A stretch of 64,000 nucleotides of DNA. It comes from Clostridium ljungdahlii. GTDB lineage: Bacteria > Bacillota > Clostridia > Clostridiales > Clostridiaceae. Position numbers and translations under genes: made by a program. Where the stretch lies: contig NZ_LITT01000007.1 of assembly GCF_001636845.1 (NCBI RefSeq), positions 1 to 64,000 on the forward strand. Direction: 5' to 3'. Shown here piece by piece: positions 38,205 to 45,775 of the stretch. The notes beneath the pieces were generated by a model. That model worked only from the letters and a program-made list of their open reading frames with translations, made no database searches and was not told the DNA's origin. Positions within the stretch are counted from its first letter, which is position 1. Each line of letters begins with the position of its first letter.

Positions 38205-38462
38205 ATAGAGTTTCTAAACGAAAAATCAACTTATACTCCGAATATTTTTTACAACCTTCAGCTCGTTAAATATTTTGATAAGGCTAAGTAAAAAATTTAA
38301 AAAAATACTGAGAACTTTTGAAAACTCGTACCTCAAACAATTCAAAAGTTCTAGATTTTTTAAAAATTTTTTTCTAAGCCTTATAGACAAAATATTTAAA
38401 AGAGCTTCATTATTGTAAAAATATCTCTACGTATAAGTTGATTTTTAAGTTAGAAGACTTAT
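38205..38462. repeat. Family A palindromic repeat, copy 2
   Basis: It is nearly identical to 4406-4664, from ATAGAGTTTCTAAACG at the left to AAGTTAGAAGACTTAT at the right, with the same apex (ACTCGTACCTCAAACAA). The arms pair with each other over about 110 bases. It starts three bases after the cobO stop. The right terminus differs slightly from the left (GAAGACTT instead of GAAACTCT). Confidence 0.85.
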
Positions 38463-38620
38463 ATAGAGTTTTTAGCTTGATAGGTGATTTTACTAAATTA
38501 TATAATGAAAAAATTATCACATTAAAAACCTGCTTTCAATTTTGTCATTACATTTTATGTATAAGTCTAAATTTTAATTAGAGAATCTATATAAAGTTTA
38601 CAAAACAATAGCATGTCAAA

Positions 38621-38656
38621 GCTCATCAATTAAAACTATTTGATGAGCAATTTTTT
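38621..38656 (+). terminator. Terminator downstream of the corrinoid cluster
   Basis: GCTCATCAA, a 10-base loop and TTGATGAGC are followed by AATTTTTT. The 38463-38620 stretch before it has no recognisable gene. Confidence 0.85.
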
Positions 38657-38771
38657 ACAACTTTCAGCTTGTTAAATTTTTTTCTAAGCCTTATAGACAA
38701 AATATTTAAAAGAGCTTCATTATTGTAAAAATATTTCTACATATAAGTTGATTTTTAAGTTAGAAGACCTA
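38651..38771. repeat. Family A repeat, internally deleted copy
   Basis: TTTTTTACAACTTTCAGCTTGTTAAAT matches part of the left arm (here shown in segments: TTTTTTACAACTTTCAG, then CTTGTTAAAT) and is joined directly to the right arm from TTTCTAAGCCTTATAGAC to AGTTAGAAGACC. About 130 bases including the apex are missing. The sequence to its right resembles that right of copy 2 (AGTTTTTAGCTTGA against GTTTTTTTAGTTTAG), so it may come from local tandem duplication. Confidence 0.75.
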
Positions 38772-38820
38772 TGCAGTTTTTTTAGTTTAGTGGCAATATA
38801 AGGTTTACAAAATGGTGATA

Positions 38821-38865
38821 TCAGTTTATAATTGATTATGAGAATTAATATCAATTATAAACTGA
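38821..38865 (+). promoter_or_regulatory. Perfect hairpin containing a Fur-like box, next to the ribosome binding site
   Basis: TCAGTTTATAATTGAT (38821-38836) and its exact complement (38850-38865) enclose 13 bases. Bases 38834-38852 (GATTATGAGAATTAATATC) match 15 of 19 positions of the classical Fur consensus. The GGAGG of the next gene begins at 38866, directly after the hairpin. Iron control of transcription, and perhaps of translation, is inferred. Confidence 0.6.
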
Positions 38866-38879
38866 GGAGGAATTAATTC

Positions 38880-39176
38880 ATGAGTATTTTAGTAGTAGGG
38901 GGAGACCGACTTGGAAATATAGAAGATAAATTGAGAGAAAAGGGATTTAATGAAATTGGCCATGTTACAGGAAGAAAAAAAGGTGATAGAAAAATAAAAA
39001 TTCACGAAAATACAGATTTGGTATTGGTGCTTATAGACTATATAGGACATAATATGGCTAACATAATAAAGGAAAGATCAAGAAGAAATAATGTAGAAAT
39101 AATGTTTTGCAAACGTTCCTGGCCAAGTATAAGAAAGAATATAGAAAAGTATACTACAAAAATAGTAAATCAATGA
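38880..39176 (+). CDS. DUF2325 domain protein
   Basis: The 98-residue protein begins ILVVGGDRLGNIEDKLREKG, with HVTGRKKGDR near 30 and LVLVLIDYIGHNMANIIKE near 50, then a Cys in VEIMFCKRSWPSI. This is the short DUF2325 family found in Firmicutes, a Rossmann-like domain of unknown function that is often near metal transport genes. A Fur-like box in the leader suggests an iron-linked role. GGAGG lies nine bases before the ATG. It converges with the ABC permease gene. Confidence 0.75.
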   Translation: MSILVVGGDRLGNIEDKLREKGFNEIGHVTGRKKGDRKIKIHENTDLVLVLIDYIGHNMANIIKERSRRNNVEIMFCKRSWPSIRKNIEKYTTKIVNQ

Positions 39177-39239
39177 GCTTAAGATATGCATAAGTATTTA
39201 AATTTATAAATACCTAAACATATCTGAGAACAGTGAAAG

Positions 39240-40034
39240 CTATTTATTGAATAACTTTTTACCTATAATAACAACTAAAAGCAATACAACTGAAGTAATT
39301 GCTATAGTACCACCAGGGGCACTATTTATATAATAGGACAAGAATAATCCAATCATAATATCTAGGAATCCAAATATTATTGAAAATAAAAATGTAATTT
39401 TAAATCCTTTGTGAAGTTGAAGGGCTGCAGCCACGGGCATAGCTATCATGGATGAAATTACAAGAATCCCAAGAATTCGTATAGAAACAGAAATAGTAGC
39501 ACCTACCAAAAGGGCAAATATGTAATTTATAAGCTTTACTTTTATTTTGCACACTTTTGCTCCATTTTCATCAAAGGTTATATACAATAATTCATTATGT
39601 AAAAGAGTTAAAGTTATAACAGAAATTATGCTTAATATAACTACTGTGTAAATGTCATTTTCAGATACAGTAAGTATACTTCCAAAAAGAAAGGAGTTTA
39701 CATCTGCATTGGCTTTTCCGGTGCTTATAAGTACAATGGCAATACCAACGGATAATGTAAGGACTATAACAAGTATTAATTCAGCGTACTTCTTATAATA
39801 ATCTCGTAAAAACTCTATTACGAGTCCTGCAATGGAAGTAAATATAAAAGCAGTTAGTATTGGATTGAATCCAAAAACTAGACCTATTGCAACTCCAGCG
39901 AGGGATGAATGAGATAAGGTATCTCCAATCATAGAATATCTTTTTAAGACTAAAAATATGCCTACAGCAGGACAAAGTATAGATATAAATATACCTGCAA
40001 TAATTGCGTTTTGCATAAAACCGTATTGTAACAT
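39240..40034 (-). CDS. Metal ABC transporter permease (ZnuB/AdcB family)
   Basis: The 264-residue protein has about eight hydrophobic helices and the family signatures LVLKRYSMIGDTLSHSSLAG near residue 30 and RILGILVISSMIAMPVAAAL near 180. It belongs to the ABC-3 family that imports Zn or Mn. I chose ATG 40034, with GGAGG six bases upstream; ATG 40037 is equally possible, and codons further upstream overlap the ATPase gene. The ATPase precedes it in the same transcript. No solute-binding protein gene is adjacent. Confidence 0.88.
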   Translation of the reverse strand: MLQYGFMQNAIIAGIFISILCPAVGIFLVLKRYSMIGDTLSHSSLAGVAIGLVFGFNPILTAFIFTSIAGLVIEFLRDYYKKYAELILVIVLTLSVGIAIVLISTGKANADVNSFLFGSILTVSENDIYTVVILSIISVITLTLLHNELLYITFDENGAKVCKIKVKLINYIFALLVGATISVSIRILGILVISSMIAMPVAAALQLHKGFKITFLFSIIFGFLDIMIGLFLSYYINSAPGGTIAITSVVLLLVVIIGKKLFNK

Positions 40035-40053
40035 CATTTTCCTCCAGTAAAAT

Positions 40054-40716
40054 TTAATTAAAATCAGATAGATTATGTACTTGTTTGTATTCTTCAACAG
40101 TATACATTTTTAAATTGCCATCCTTCATGGTACAGATATGGGTAGAATTTTCCAGAGCAGCTTTTAAGTTGTGCTCTACAGCTAGAACCGTTATGGATTG
40201 GTGCCTATTTAAATGTTTTATTATACTGTATATTTCTTTTTGACTTGGAACGTCTATTCCAGTAGAAGGTTCATCAAATATTAGGAGTTTAGGGTAGCCA
40301 ATGAGAGCTCTTGCTATGAATATTTTCTGACGCTGGCCGCCAGAAAGATTCCCTATAAGTTTATTTTTAAAATCACTCATTCCAACAGAACCAAGACATA
40401 TATTTGCAGATTTTTTATTTTTTATTTTTAAAACTTTACTATGACATCTCATTAGTTCTGAAACTGTAATTGGAAATTCAGAATTAAAATTATCTACTAT
40501 TTGAGGTACATATCCAATTCTTTCAGCTGCTATGTGTATACTGCCGCTTAAAGGATTTAACAGTCCCAAAATCAATTTTACAAGGGTAGTTTTAGCGCTT
40601 CCGTTTTCACCTAAAATTGAAACATAGTCTCCATCTTGAATATTTAAGTTTACTTTATTTATTAAATAAGGACATTTGCCTGTATAGGAAAATGTCAGAT
40701 CTTTAATTTCTATCAT
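40054..40716 (-). CDS. Metal ABC transporter ATPase (ZnuC/AdcC family)
   Basis: The 220-residue ATPase has a variant Walker A, GENGSAKTTL near residue 36, with Ala in place of the Gly before the Lys. Similar variants occur in Firmicute zinc importers such as AdcC. The signature NLSGGQRQKIFIARAL, Walker B LLIFDEPSTGID and switch EHNL are present. It powers the permease encoded 19 bases downstream. Two AACTAGTT sites in its promoter suggest zinc-dependent repression. The substrate-binding component must be encoded elsewhere. Confidence 0.88.
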   Translation of the reverse strand: MIEIKDLTFSYTGKCPYLINKVNLNIQDGDYVSILGENGSAKTTLVKLILGLLNPLSGSIHIAAERIGYVPQIVDNFNSEFPITVSELMRCHSKVLKIKNKKSANICLGSVGMSDFKNKLIGNLSGGQRQKIFIARALIGYPKLLIFDEPSTGIDVPSQKEIYSIIKHLNRHQSITVLAVEHNLKAALENSTHICTMKDGNLKMYTVEEYKQVHNLSDFN

Positions 40717-40783
40717 TAATGAGTTCCTCCATTTATATTAAATGTACACGATAGGTGCAGTACATATGAGATCAACATATACT

Positions 40784-40813
40784 ATTATATAACTAGTTGC
40801 GAACTAGTTGCAA
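40784..40813 (-). promoter_or_regulatory. Promoter with two AACTAGTT operator sites
   Basis: On the minus strand, TTGCAA (40808-40813) and TATAAT (40784-40789) are spaced by 18 bases. The spacer holds AACTAGTT twice (40791-40798 and 40802-40809), 11 bases apart. AACTAGTT fits the core of the AdcR/ZitR zinc-repressor consensus TTAACYRGTTAA. The rest of 40814-41011 is AT-rich and shows no gene. Confidence 0.6.
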
Positions 40814-41011
40814 CTAAAAATATTAATTAATTTTTAATTTAATCTTTAATGTTTTTAGTTGTGTATGTATAATGAAGACTATCTACTTTACTTCTTAGTC
40901 ATAAGGTTTTATTATACTATAAACTTATTTATTTGGGACATAATTGCAAATGGTATACTAAGACATTATCACAAATCAATCATAAATATTGAATAAAAAA
41001 TAAAAAAAGTG

Positions 41012-41040
41012 TTGACTAATTGTTGAGCAGGATATATAAT
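41012..41040 (+). promoter_or_regulatory. tRNA-Glu promoter
   Basis: TTGACT (41012-41017) and TATAAT (41035-41040) are spaced by 17 bases, 30 bases before the tRNA. Confidence 0.85.
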
Positions 41041-41069
41041 ATTAAATGTTGATTGCGAAAATTAAATAT

Positions 41070-41144
41070 GGTCCCTTGGTCAAGCGGTTAAGACGTCACC
41101 CTCTCACGGTGAAATCAGGAGTTCGATTCTCCTAGGGACTACCA
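41070..41144 (+). tRNA. tRNA-Glu (anticodon CTC)
   Basis: The cloverleaf is complete. Acceptor GGTCCCT pairs with AGGGACT; the anticodon stem TCACC/GGTGA encloses CTCTCAC with anticodon CTC; the T arm AGGAG-TTCGATT-CTCCT is standard, and CCA is encoded. The prophage integrase gene lies just downstream, so the 3' end is the likely attachment site. Confidence 0.97.
41115..41144. other. Probable prophage attachment site within the tRNA 3' end
   Basis: A tyrosine integrase gene converges on the tRNA from 87 bases downstream, the usual arrangement when a phage integrates into a tRNA 3' half. The exact core cannot be defined because the other junction lies outside the window. Confidence 0.5.
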
Positions 41145-41151
41145 AAGATCA

Positions 41152-41194
41152 AAGAATGGCTTAACTACAATGGTTAAGCCATTCTTATTTTTTG
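41152..41194. terminator. Terminator between tRNA-Glu and the integrase gene
   Basis: AAGAATGGCTTAAC (41152-41165) and its exact complement (41173-41186) are followed by TATTTTTT. It can serve both the tRNA and, with the upstream A-run, the converging integrase transcript. Confidence 0.85.
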
Positions 41195-41230
41195 ATTTAA
41201 GGTGTGCTTTTTTTAAATTTTACACCATTT

Positions 41231-42412
41231 TTACACCATAGTTTTAATATCAGCTAAAATGTCTGCTGATTTCTCTTTTTCTTTTTTTAAAACATGAGTA
41301 TAAATATTGGCAGTTATTTCAATGCTGCTGTGACCTAAGAGCATAGAAATAGTTTTTAAAGGTATATTATTTTCAAATTGCTTAGTAGCATACGTATGCC
41401 TTAAAGCATGAAATTTTTTGTGAGGAATGTTTAAGGATCTTAAAAATTTTGCCCATGTCTTGTCCAAATTTCCAGCATTAATTAAGTTACCTTGTCCACT
41501 TAGAAATATGTAGTCCAAGTTGTCTTTGCAGTAGCTACTACCAGCTTTTAGTTTCTCTGATTTTTTAATTTTAATTGAAGCTTTGATTACTTCTACTAAT
41601 GACGCTGGAAGTGGAATTGTTCTTTTAGAGTTTTTGCTTTTAGGTTCTTGGACTATAGTTTGTTTACTTCTTTTATTGTTATCATCAAAAATTGTAGTAG
41701 TTGCTACAGTTCTTCTAATATGAATTTCTTTTAACTTATAGTCAATGTCATTTTCTTTTAAGCCAATTATTTCTCCACGCCTCATTCCCGTTGATAAAGA
41801 AAATAAAGCAATGTATTTAATTTTAGAGTTTTCAGCTTTAACGATTTTGGTTAGATATTCATTATTGAATACAGGGATATGCTTTTCAGATACTTTATCT
41901 GAGTTCTCTTTTGGAATAGCAACCTTTTTGCCACTACATGGGTTTTTGGAAATATACCCACAGTCAACCGCATAATTTAAAAATTGTTTTAAAAATTTAT
42001 TTACATAGCTAATTTGATTGCTGCTTTTACCTTGTCTAAATAGCTTATTATAATATCTCTGTATTTGTATTGATTCCAATTTATCTAAACTCATACATCC
42101 TATAGGAGAATTTTCTATGTAATTTCTATATAATCCTTCATATCTTGCAAATGTAGTTGGTTTTATATTACCAGACATTTTTACAACTTCAAATAACCAA
42201 CTTTTTAATGTTTGTGCAAGCCACATATTTTTTGCATCTTTTAAACCAGCATTCATGTTATTTATGTAGTCTAGCTTCTTTTTTTCAGCTTCTTTTCTGC
42301 TTTTACCAACAAATTGTTTCCTAATTCTTTTCCCATCAGCATTCATACCAATATCATAGTTTATTCTATAATATTTTTTCCCATTAGAAGTAAAGTTTGT
42401 TTTTGTCGCCAT
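41231..42412 (-). CDS. int: Prophage tyrosine integrase
   Basis: The 393-residue protein has an N-terminal arm-binding domain (YYRINYDIGMNADGKRIRKQ), a core-binding SAM-like domain near 65-165 and a catalytic domain with Arg in STGMRRGEI near 210, HALRHTYATKQF near 345, GHSSIEITANIYTHV with the last His and the nucleophile Tyr near 373. All catalytic residues are present. It integrates and, with an excisionase, excises the prophage at the neighbouring tRNA-Glu. It is last in the leftward lysogeny transcript. Confidence 0.95.
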   Translation of the reverse strand: MATKTNFTSNGKKYYRINYDIGMNADGKRIRKQFVGKSRKEAEKKKLDYINNMNAGLKDAKNMWLAQTLKSWLFEVVKMSGNIKPTTFARYEGLYRNYIENSPIGCMSLDKLESIQIQRYYNKLFRQGKSSNQISYVNKFLKQFLNYAVDCGYISKNPCSGKKVAIPKENSDKVSEKHIPVFNNEYLTKIVKAENSKIKYIALFSLSTGMRRGEIIGLKENDIDYKLKEIHIRRTVATTTIFDDNNKRSKQTIVQEPKSKNSKRTIPLPASLVEVIKASIKIKKSEKLKAGSSYCKDNLDYIFLSGQGNLINAGNLDKTWAKFLRSLNIPHKKFHALRHTYATKQFENNIPLKTISMLLGHSSIEITANIYTHVLKKEKEKSADILADIKTMV

Positions 42413-42537
42413 TTAAATACCTCCTTGATAGAACTTTTGTTTGGTATAAAATTAAAAAATATATAGGAGACACTGCTCCTGATAAAATTTTTACTTATGT
42501 ATTTTATTCCTTTGAGTCAACATTAAAATCAATTCTT

Positions 42538-42789
42538 TTAGAACATTTTTGCAATAAATAGAGTTGGCTCAAAATAAATAATGTAATTATCTATTTTATA
42601 ATGTACACCGTATTTTTCTTTATAATGTTGGATAGCTTGTTCCAAAAATTTTTCTGTTACATTTAAATATTCAGCTAAATCATGTTTACTTCTAATACCT
42701 TTTTCAAAAGCATTTATTAATTGTACAATTCCTACTAGTTTTTCATATTCCCAATTCCTAACTATTTTTTTCTGCTTTATTTTATTCAT
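42538..42789 (-). CDS. Hypothetical phage protein, HTH-like
   Basis: I do not recognise this 83-residue protein. It is basic at the N terminus and has a helical segment LAEYLNVTEKFLEQAIQHYKEKYG resembling a helix-turn-helix (quoted: LAEYLNVTEKFLEQAIQ), followed by a beta-like HYKIDNYIIYFEP. It lies between the ImmA-like gene and integrase in the leftward operon, so a regulatory role in lysogeny or an ImmA partner is possible. TTTCCTTTT-type minus-strand ribosome binding site (AAAAGGAAAA) precedes the ATG. Confidence 0.7.
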   Translation of the reverse strand: MNKIKQKKIVRNWEYEKLVGIVQLINAFEKGIRSKHDLAEYLNVTEKFLEQAIQHYKEKYGVHYKIDNYIIYFEPTLFIAKMF

Positions 42790-42843
42790 ATTTTCCTTTT
42801 CTATTATCTCCTTTTGAAGTTTTACGATGATGTCCTAATTTTT

Positions 42844-43176
42844 TTAAATATTGTATAACCGTTCTGCTACAGAATCAGCAGATTGTTCCATATGCGTATG
42901 CTGCATATCTAGTCCTATGATATAACCCATTTTAGGCATATCATCAACTATGTGCTTAACCTCATGTATAAAAACATGACATTGAGTTTCATAGTTTACA
43001 TTACCATTCAATATGAGGTGGTAGTTACCACACCTGCTTAAATAGACAAATCCTAATGTACTAGATGGAACATTAAAGGCTATAGTAGTTTTTATGTTAA
43101 ACGCATTCATAACCTCATAAAAAGGAATATCCTCATTCAAAAGAGCCTTCAATAAAGGCTTGTCCAATATATCCAT
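42844..43176 (-). CDS. ImmA/IrrE-like metalloprotease
   Basis: The 110-residue protein carries the zinc motif HEVKH in HVFIHEVKHIVDD near residue 70 and a following acidic residue in EQSADSVAERL that may be the third ligand, the layout of ImmA/IrrE peptidases. It is shorter than typical ImmA (about 150-180). In ICEBs1-like systems ImmA cleaves the phage repressor to trigger excision, and here the repressor gene lies upstream in the same leftward operon. Substrate is inferred. Confidence 0.82.
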   Translation of the reverse strand: MDILDKPLLKALLNEDIPFYEVMNAFNIKTTIAFNVPSSTLGFVYLSRCGNYHLILNGNVNYETQCHVFIHEVKHIVDDMPKMGYIIGLDMQHTHMEQSADSVAERLYNI

Positions 43177-43203
43177 CCTGTCATCCCCTCTAATGATTTA
43201 TAT

Positions 43204-44337
43204 TTATTTGAATAATGATTTTAATTTTGCAAAGAATCCTTTATTTTTCTTTTCATTTGTGCAATCTTTTTTTGGATCAATAGATATATTTAATTTAAAA
43301 GCAACATTATGATTTATTGGTTGAATCCCATTATATGATTTTTCCCATTTCTTATTTTTTCTTAAATCTATTGTATCAGGTAAAGAATCTACAACAGATT
43401 TAATGTTTTCAATAGAAAAGCAAGGACACATAACATATGGCAATGAATATGTTTTAATTCTTTCCAGTATAGCTTGTTTATTAACACGCCATATTGAAGA
43501 AGTTATAAAATCACCTATCGTCCACCAAGGATGATTGTAGGCACTTATTTGGAGTCTATGGCATCCAAAAGGATTTGCTGTCATTTCACTGGCTCCAAAA
43601 CAAAAATCAGGATTACCTGATCTACATTTATCACCATAACAATAATTTAATCCACCAATTATTTTTCTATCCATAACGGTTCCATTTATGATAACAAAAC
43701 AAGATTTCCAGTTGCTTACTAGTTCATATAGTTTTATGAATTGTAAGTATTCTATAGGTTTATCTGAATAAACAGCTTGATATAAAATTTTATTATTAAC
43801 GTTATTTTCAATATATTGTGGTGCACTTTGGGCCAGTGCTAACGCTTGAGGAAAACTCGGAGATCTGGATTCTCCAAAAGATATACTTACATACCAGTCA
43901 GAAAATTTGATATTTTTGGTAGAGATTTCTTTTGCTTCAATTGGTGTAATGGCTGTTGCTGAAGGATGTTTTACCGGTTTATTTGTAGTTCTCTTTTTAG
44001 GGATAGCAACCTTAGAGTTTTTTTGCTTTTCTATTTTATTATTCAATCTGTTTAATCTATGTTCAAATTCATTTACATCAGCATTAAACTGGTTATTATT
44101 TATAGCTTTAATTGCCATAGTACATATTTTAACTGCCTCTTTATAATGTTTTTGCCTTTCAAGTATTATTGCAGGTCGTTCATAATAAGATGTTCCTTGA
44201 GGGGCGTACTTATCTAATATACTAAGATATATTTTTAAAGCTTCATCTTCCTTTTTTAATTTTTCCAAGTTTCTAGCTTTTTCATATAAATTAAAGTATA
44301 TTGAAAAATTTTCATCTTCAAAATACATAATTTTCAA
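43204..44337 (-). CDS. TPR protein with Cys/His-rich C-terminal domain, function unknown
   Basis: Residues 1-95 form TPR-like helices (YEKARNLEKLKKEDEALKIY, YKEAVKICTMAIKAI). A Lys/Pro/Thr-rich linker (110-140) leads to a domain I do not recognise, with Cys residues in LNYCYGDKCRSGNPDFCFGA, FGCHR and YVMCPCFS plus HPWWTIGDF. It looks metal-binding or disulfide-rich. It sits between repressor and ImmA genes, a slot in which prophages often place immunity or exclusion genes. No known defence family is evident. Confidence 0.75.
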   Translation of the reverse strand: MKIMYFEDENFSIYFNLYEKARNLEKLKKEDEALKIYLSILDKYAPQGTSYYERPAIILERQKHYKEAVKICTMAIKAINNNQFNADVNEFEHRLNRLNNKIEKQKNSKVAIPKKRTTNKPVKHPSATAITPIEAKEISTKNIKFSDWYVSISFGESRSPSFPQALALAQSAPQYIENNVNNKILYQAVYSDKPIEYLQFIKLYELVSNWKSCFVIINGTVMDRKIIGGLNYCYGDKCRSGNPDFCFGASEMTANPFGCHRLQISAYNHPWWTIGDFITSSIWRVNKQAILERIKTYSLPYVMCPCFSIENIKSVVDSLPDTIDLRKNKKWEKSYNGIQPINHNVAFKLNISIDPKKDCTNEKKNKGFFAKLKSLFK

Positions 44338-44378
44338 CCTCCAATATAAATAGGTCTAAGTTAAAATTATATTTTCTC

Positions 44379-44795
44379 CTAACCATCATTTCTATCTTCT
44401 TCATCTTCAATAGCTTTTATTATTCTAATTATTTTTTTTATATCATTAGGAGCCATGTCTTTTGTTTGCTTGAAAAGTAATTTTAAATCTTCTCTTTCTT
44501 TTAATACATTCCAGAATTCAGATAGTTCGGGATCATCACCTAATGACTTCGATATCTTTTCAACTGGTGTATCTTCTTTAGGGGTAGGGATTGTTTTATC
44601 ATCTGAATTTCCAAGAAGATAGTCTACTGATACGTTAAAATATTTAGCTATCAGCTTTAATGTTTGTATATCTGGCGACCTTCTATTTTGCTCATACATC
44701 CCAATAGTGCTTGAAGAAATTTTTAAGATTTTTGCAAGCTCCTGTTGAGTCATATGTTTATCTGTTCTTAATTTTTTTAATTTTTCTCCAAACAT
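44379..44795 (-). CDS. CI-like phage repressor (XRE family)
   Basis: The 138-residue protein starts with an XRE helix-turn-helix: LKKLRTDKHMTQQELAKILK, then SSSTIGMYEQNRRSPDIQTL. The acidic C-terminal half has no peptidase domain, so inactivation would depend on the ImmA-like protease. Four near-identical operators lie in the 120 bases between it and the divergent Cro-like gene. GAGGTG precedes the ATG. It should maintain lysogeny by blocking the rightward promoter. Confidence 0.9.
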   Translation of the reverse strand: MFGEKLKKLRTDKHMTQQELAKILKISSSTIGMYEQNRRSPDIQTLKLIAKYFNVSVDYLLGNSDDKTIPTPKEDTPVEKISKSLGDDPELSEFWNVLKEREDLKLLFKQTKDMAPNDIKKIIRIIKAIEDEEDRNDG

Positions 44796-44819
44796 ATAAT
44801 CACCTCATAATTATATTTT

Positions 44820-44926
44820 AACACATATTGTGTTATTTAAAATATTTAACACGTAATGTGTATAAAAACATTGACATAACACATTACGTGTGATAATATA
44901 AAACCATAAACAACACATTACGTGTA
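44820..44926. promoter_or_regulatory. Four repressor operators and rightward promoter
   Basis: ACACATTACGTGT occurs at 44879-44891 and 44913-44925 and inverted (ACACGTAATGTGT) at 44849-44861; a fourth palindrome, AACACATATTGTGTT, is at 44820-44834. TTGACA (44871-44876) with TAATAT/GATAAT near 44892-44899 forms the rightward promoter, and the third operator lies in its spacer. Binding by the CI- and Cro-like proteins is inferred. Confidence 0.85.
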
Positions 44927-44948
44927 TAGAAGAAAGGAGAAAGTTACA

Positions 44949-45203
44949 ATGAATTCAAAATTAGTAGAATTCAGAGAATCTTTAAGTATGAGCCAAAAAA
45001 ATATGGCAGCTACTTTAGGAATATCGGTATCTTTTTACATTAAAATCGAATTAGGACAAAGAAACCCAAGTTTCAATTTTATTAAAAAGTTAAAAAGAAA
45101 ATTTAATGTAAATGTAGATGAAATTTTTTTTGAAAACGAACTACACGAAAAGTGTAGAAATAAACCAATAAAAGTTAGCAAGCAAAAGGAGGTAGCAAGC
45201 TAA
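44949..45203 (+). CDS. Cro-like XRE regulator
   Basis: The 84-residue protein has an XRE domain (EFRESLSMSQKNMAATLGIS, YIKIELGQRNPS) and a Lys-rich tail. ATG 44949 with AAAGGAGAAAG upstream is chosen; the GTG nine codons earlier overlaps the fourth operator. It is divergent from the CI-like gene across the operator cluster and probably acts as its Cro-type counterpart at the lytic switch. Confidence 0.85.
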   Translation: MNSKLVEFRESLSMSQKNMAATLGISVSFYIKIELGQRNPSFNFIKKLKRKFNVNVDEIFFENELHEKCRNKPIKVSKQKEVAS

Positions 45204-45256
45204 TATATAAAAATCCTTTTATATATTAATTTTAACAACAAAAGGAAGTGAAATGA

Positions 45257-45775
45257 ATGCCAAGAAAAGCTACGAAGGCAGCAGACAACGTATATTATAA
45301 AGCACGAATTAAAGCTGCTAATATTAATGACAAATTAAACAGCAGGGAAGGAGCTGCAGAAATAATTGGAATTGATAGGACAAGGCTTGCACGAATAGAG
45401 CTTGATAGTATCTGCGCATATCCAGAAGAAATTTTAATGATGGCTGATATTTATAACGCTCCTGAATTAGAAAATTATTTTTGCTGTGAGCAGTGTCCTA
45501 TAGGAAAGCATAGTGTTCCACACATTGAAGTTTTGGAAATGGACAGAATTACAATTCAAATTGTATCTTCACTAGAAAACATTGATGAGGTTAAAAAGGA
45601 GCTATTAGATATTACAGAGGATGGAATTATTACAGAAGATGAAAAACCAAAGTTAGATCATGTTGTTAAAACATTAGACAAAATTGAAAAAGAATCTCGT
45701 GAATTAAAACTTTGGGTTCAGAAAAGTTTTGGAGAGAAAGGAGAGTTTAATTATGGAAATGCCGCAAAACATTAA
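45257..45775 (+). CDS. Phage XRE-type DNA-binding protein
   Basis: The 172-residue protein has an N-terminal HTH (LNSREGAAEIIGIDRTRLAR), a Cys-rich segment NYFCCEQCPIGKHS near 75, and a helical C terminus (VVKTLDKIEKESRELKLW). Related proteins are common as early regulators in clostridial prophages. GGAAGTG precedes the ATG. Its last 23 bases overlap the excisionase-like gene. The exact role is not known. Confidence 0.78.
   Translation: MPRKATKAADNVYYKARIKAANINDKLNSREGAAEIIGIDRTRLARIELDSICAYPEEILMMADIYNAPELENYFCCEQCPIGKHSVPHIEVLEMDRITIQIVSSLENIDEVKKELLDITEDGIITEDEKPKLDHVVKTLDKIEKESRELKLWVQKSFGEKGEFNYGNAAKH

Noticed and set aside
44810-44815. TATAAT on the minus strand as the -10 box of the CI-like gene
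   Set aside because: It overlaps the ribosome binding site of that gene and lacks a -35 at proper distance.
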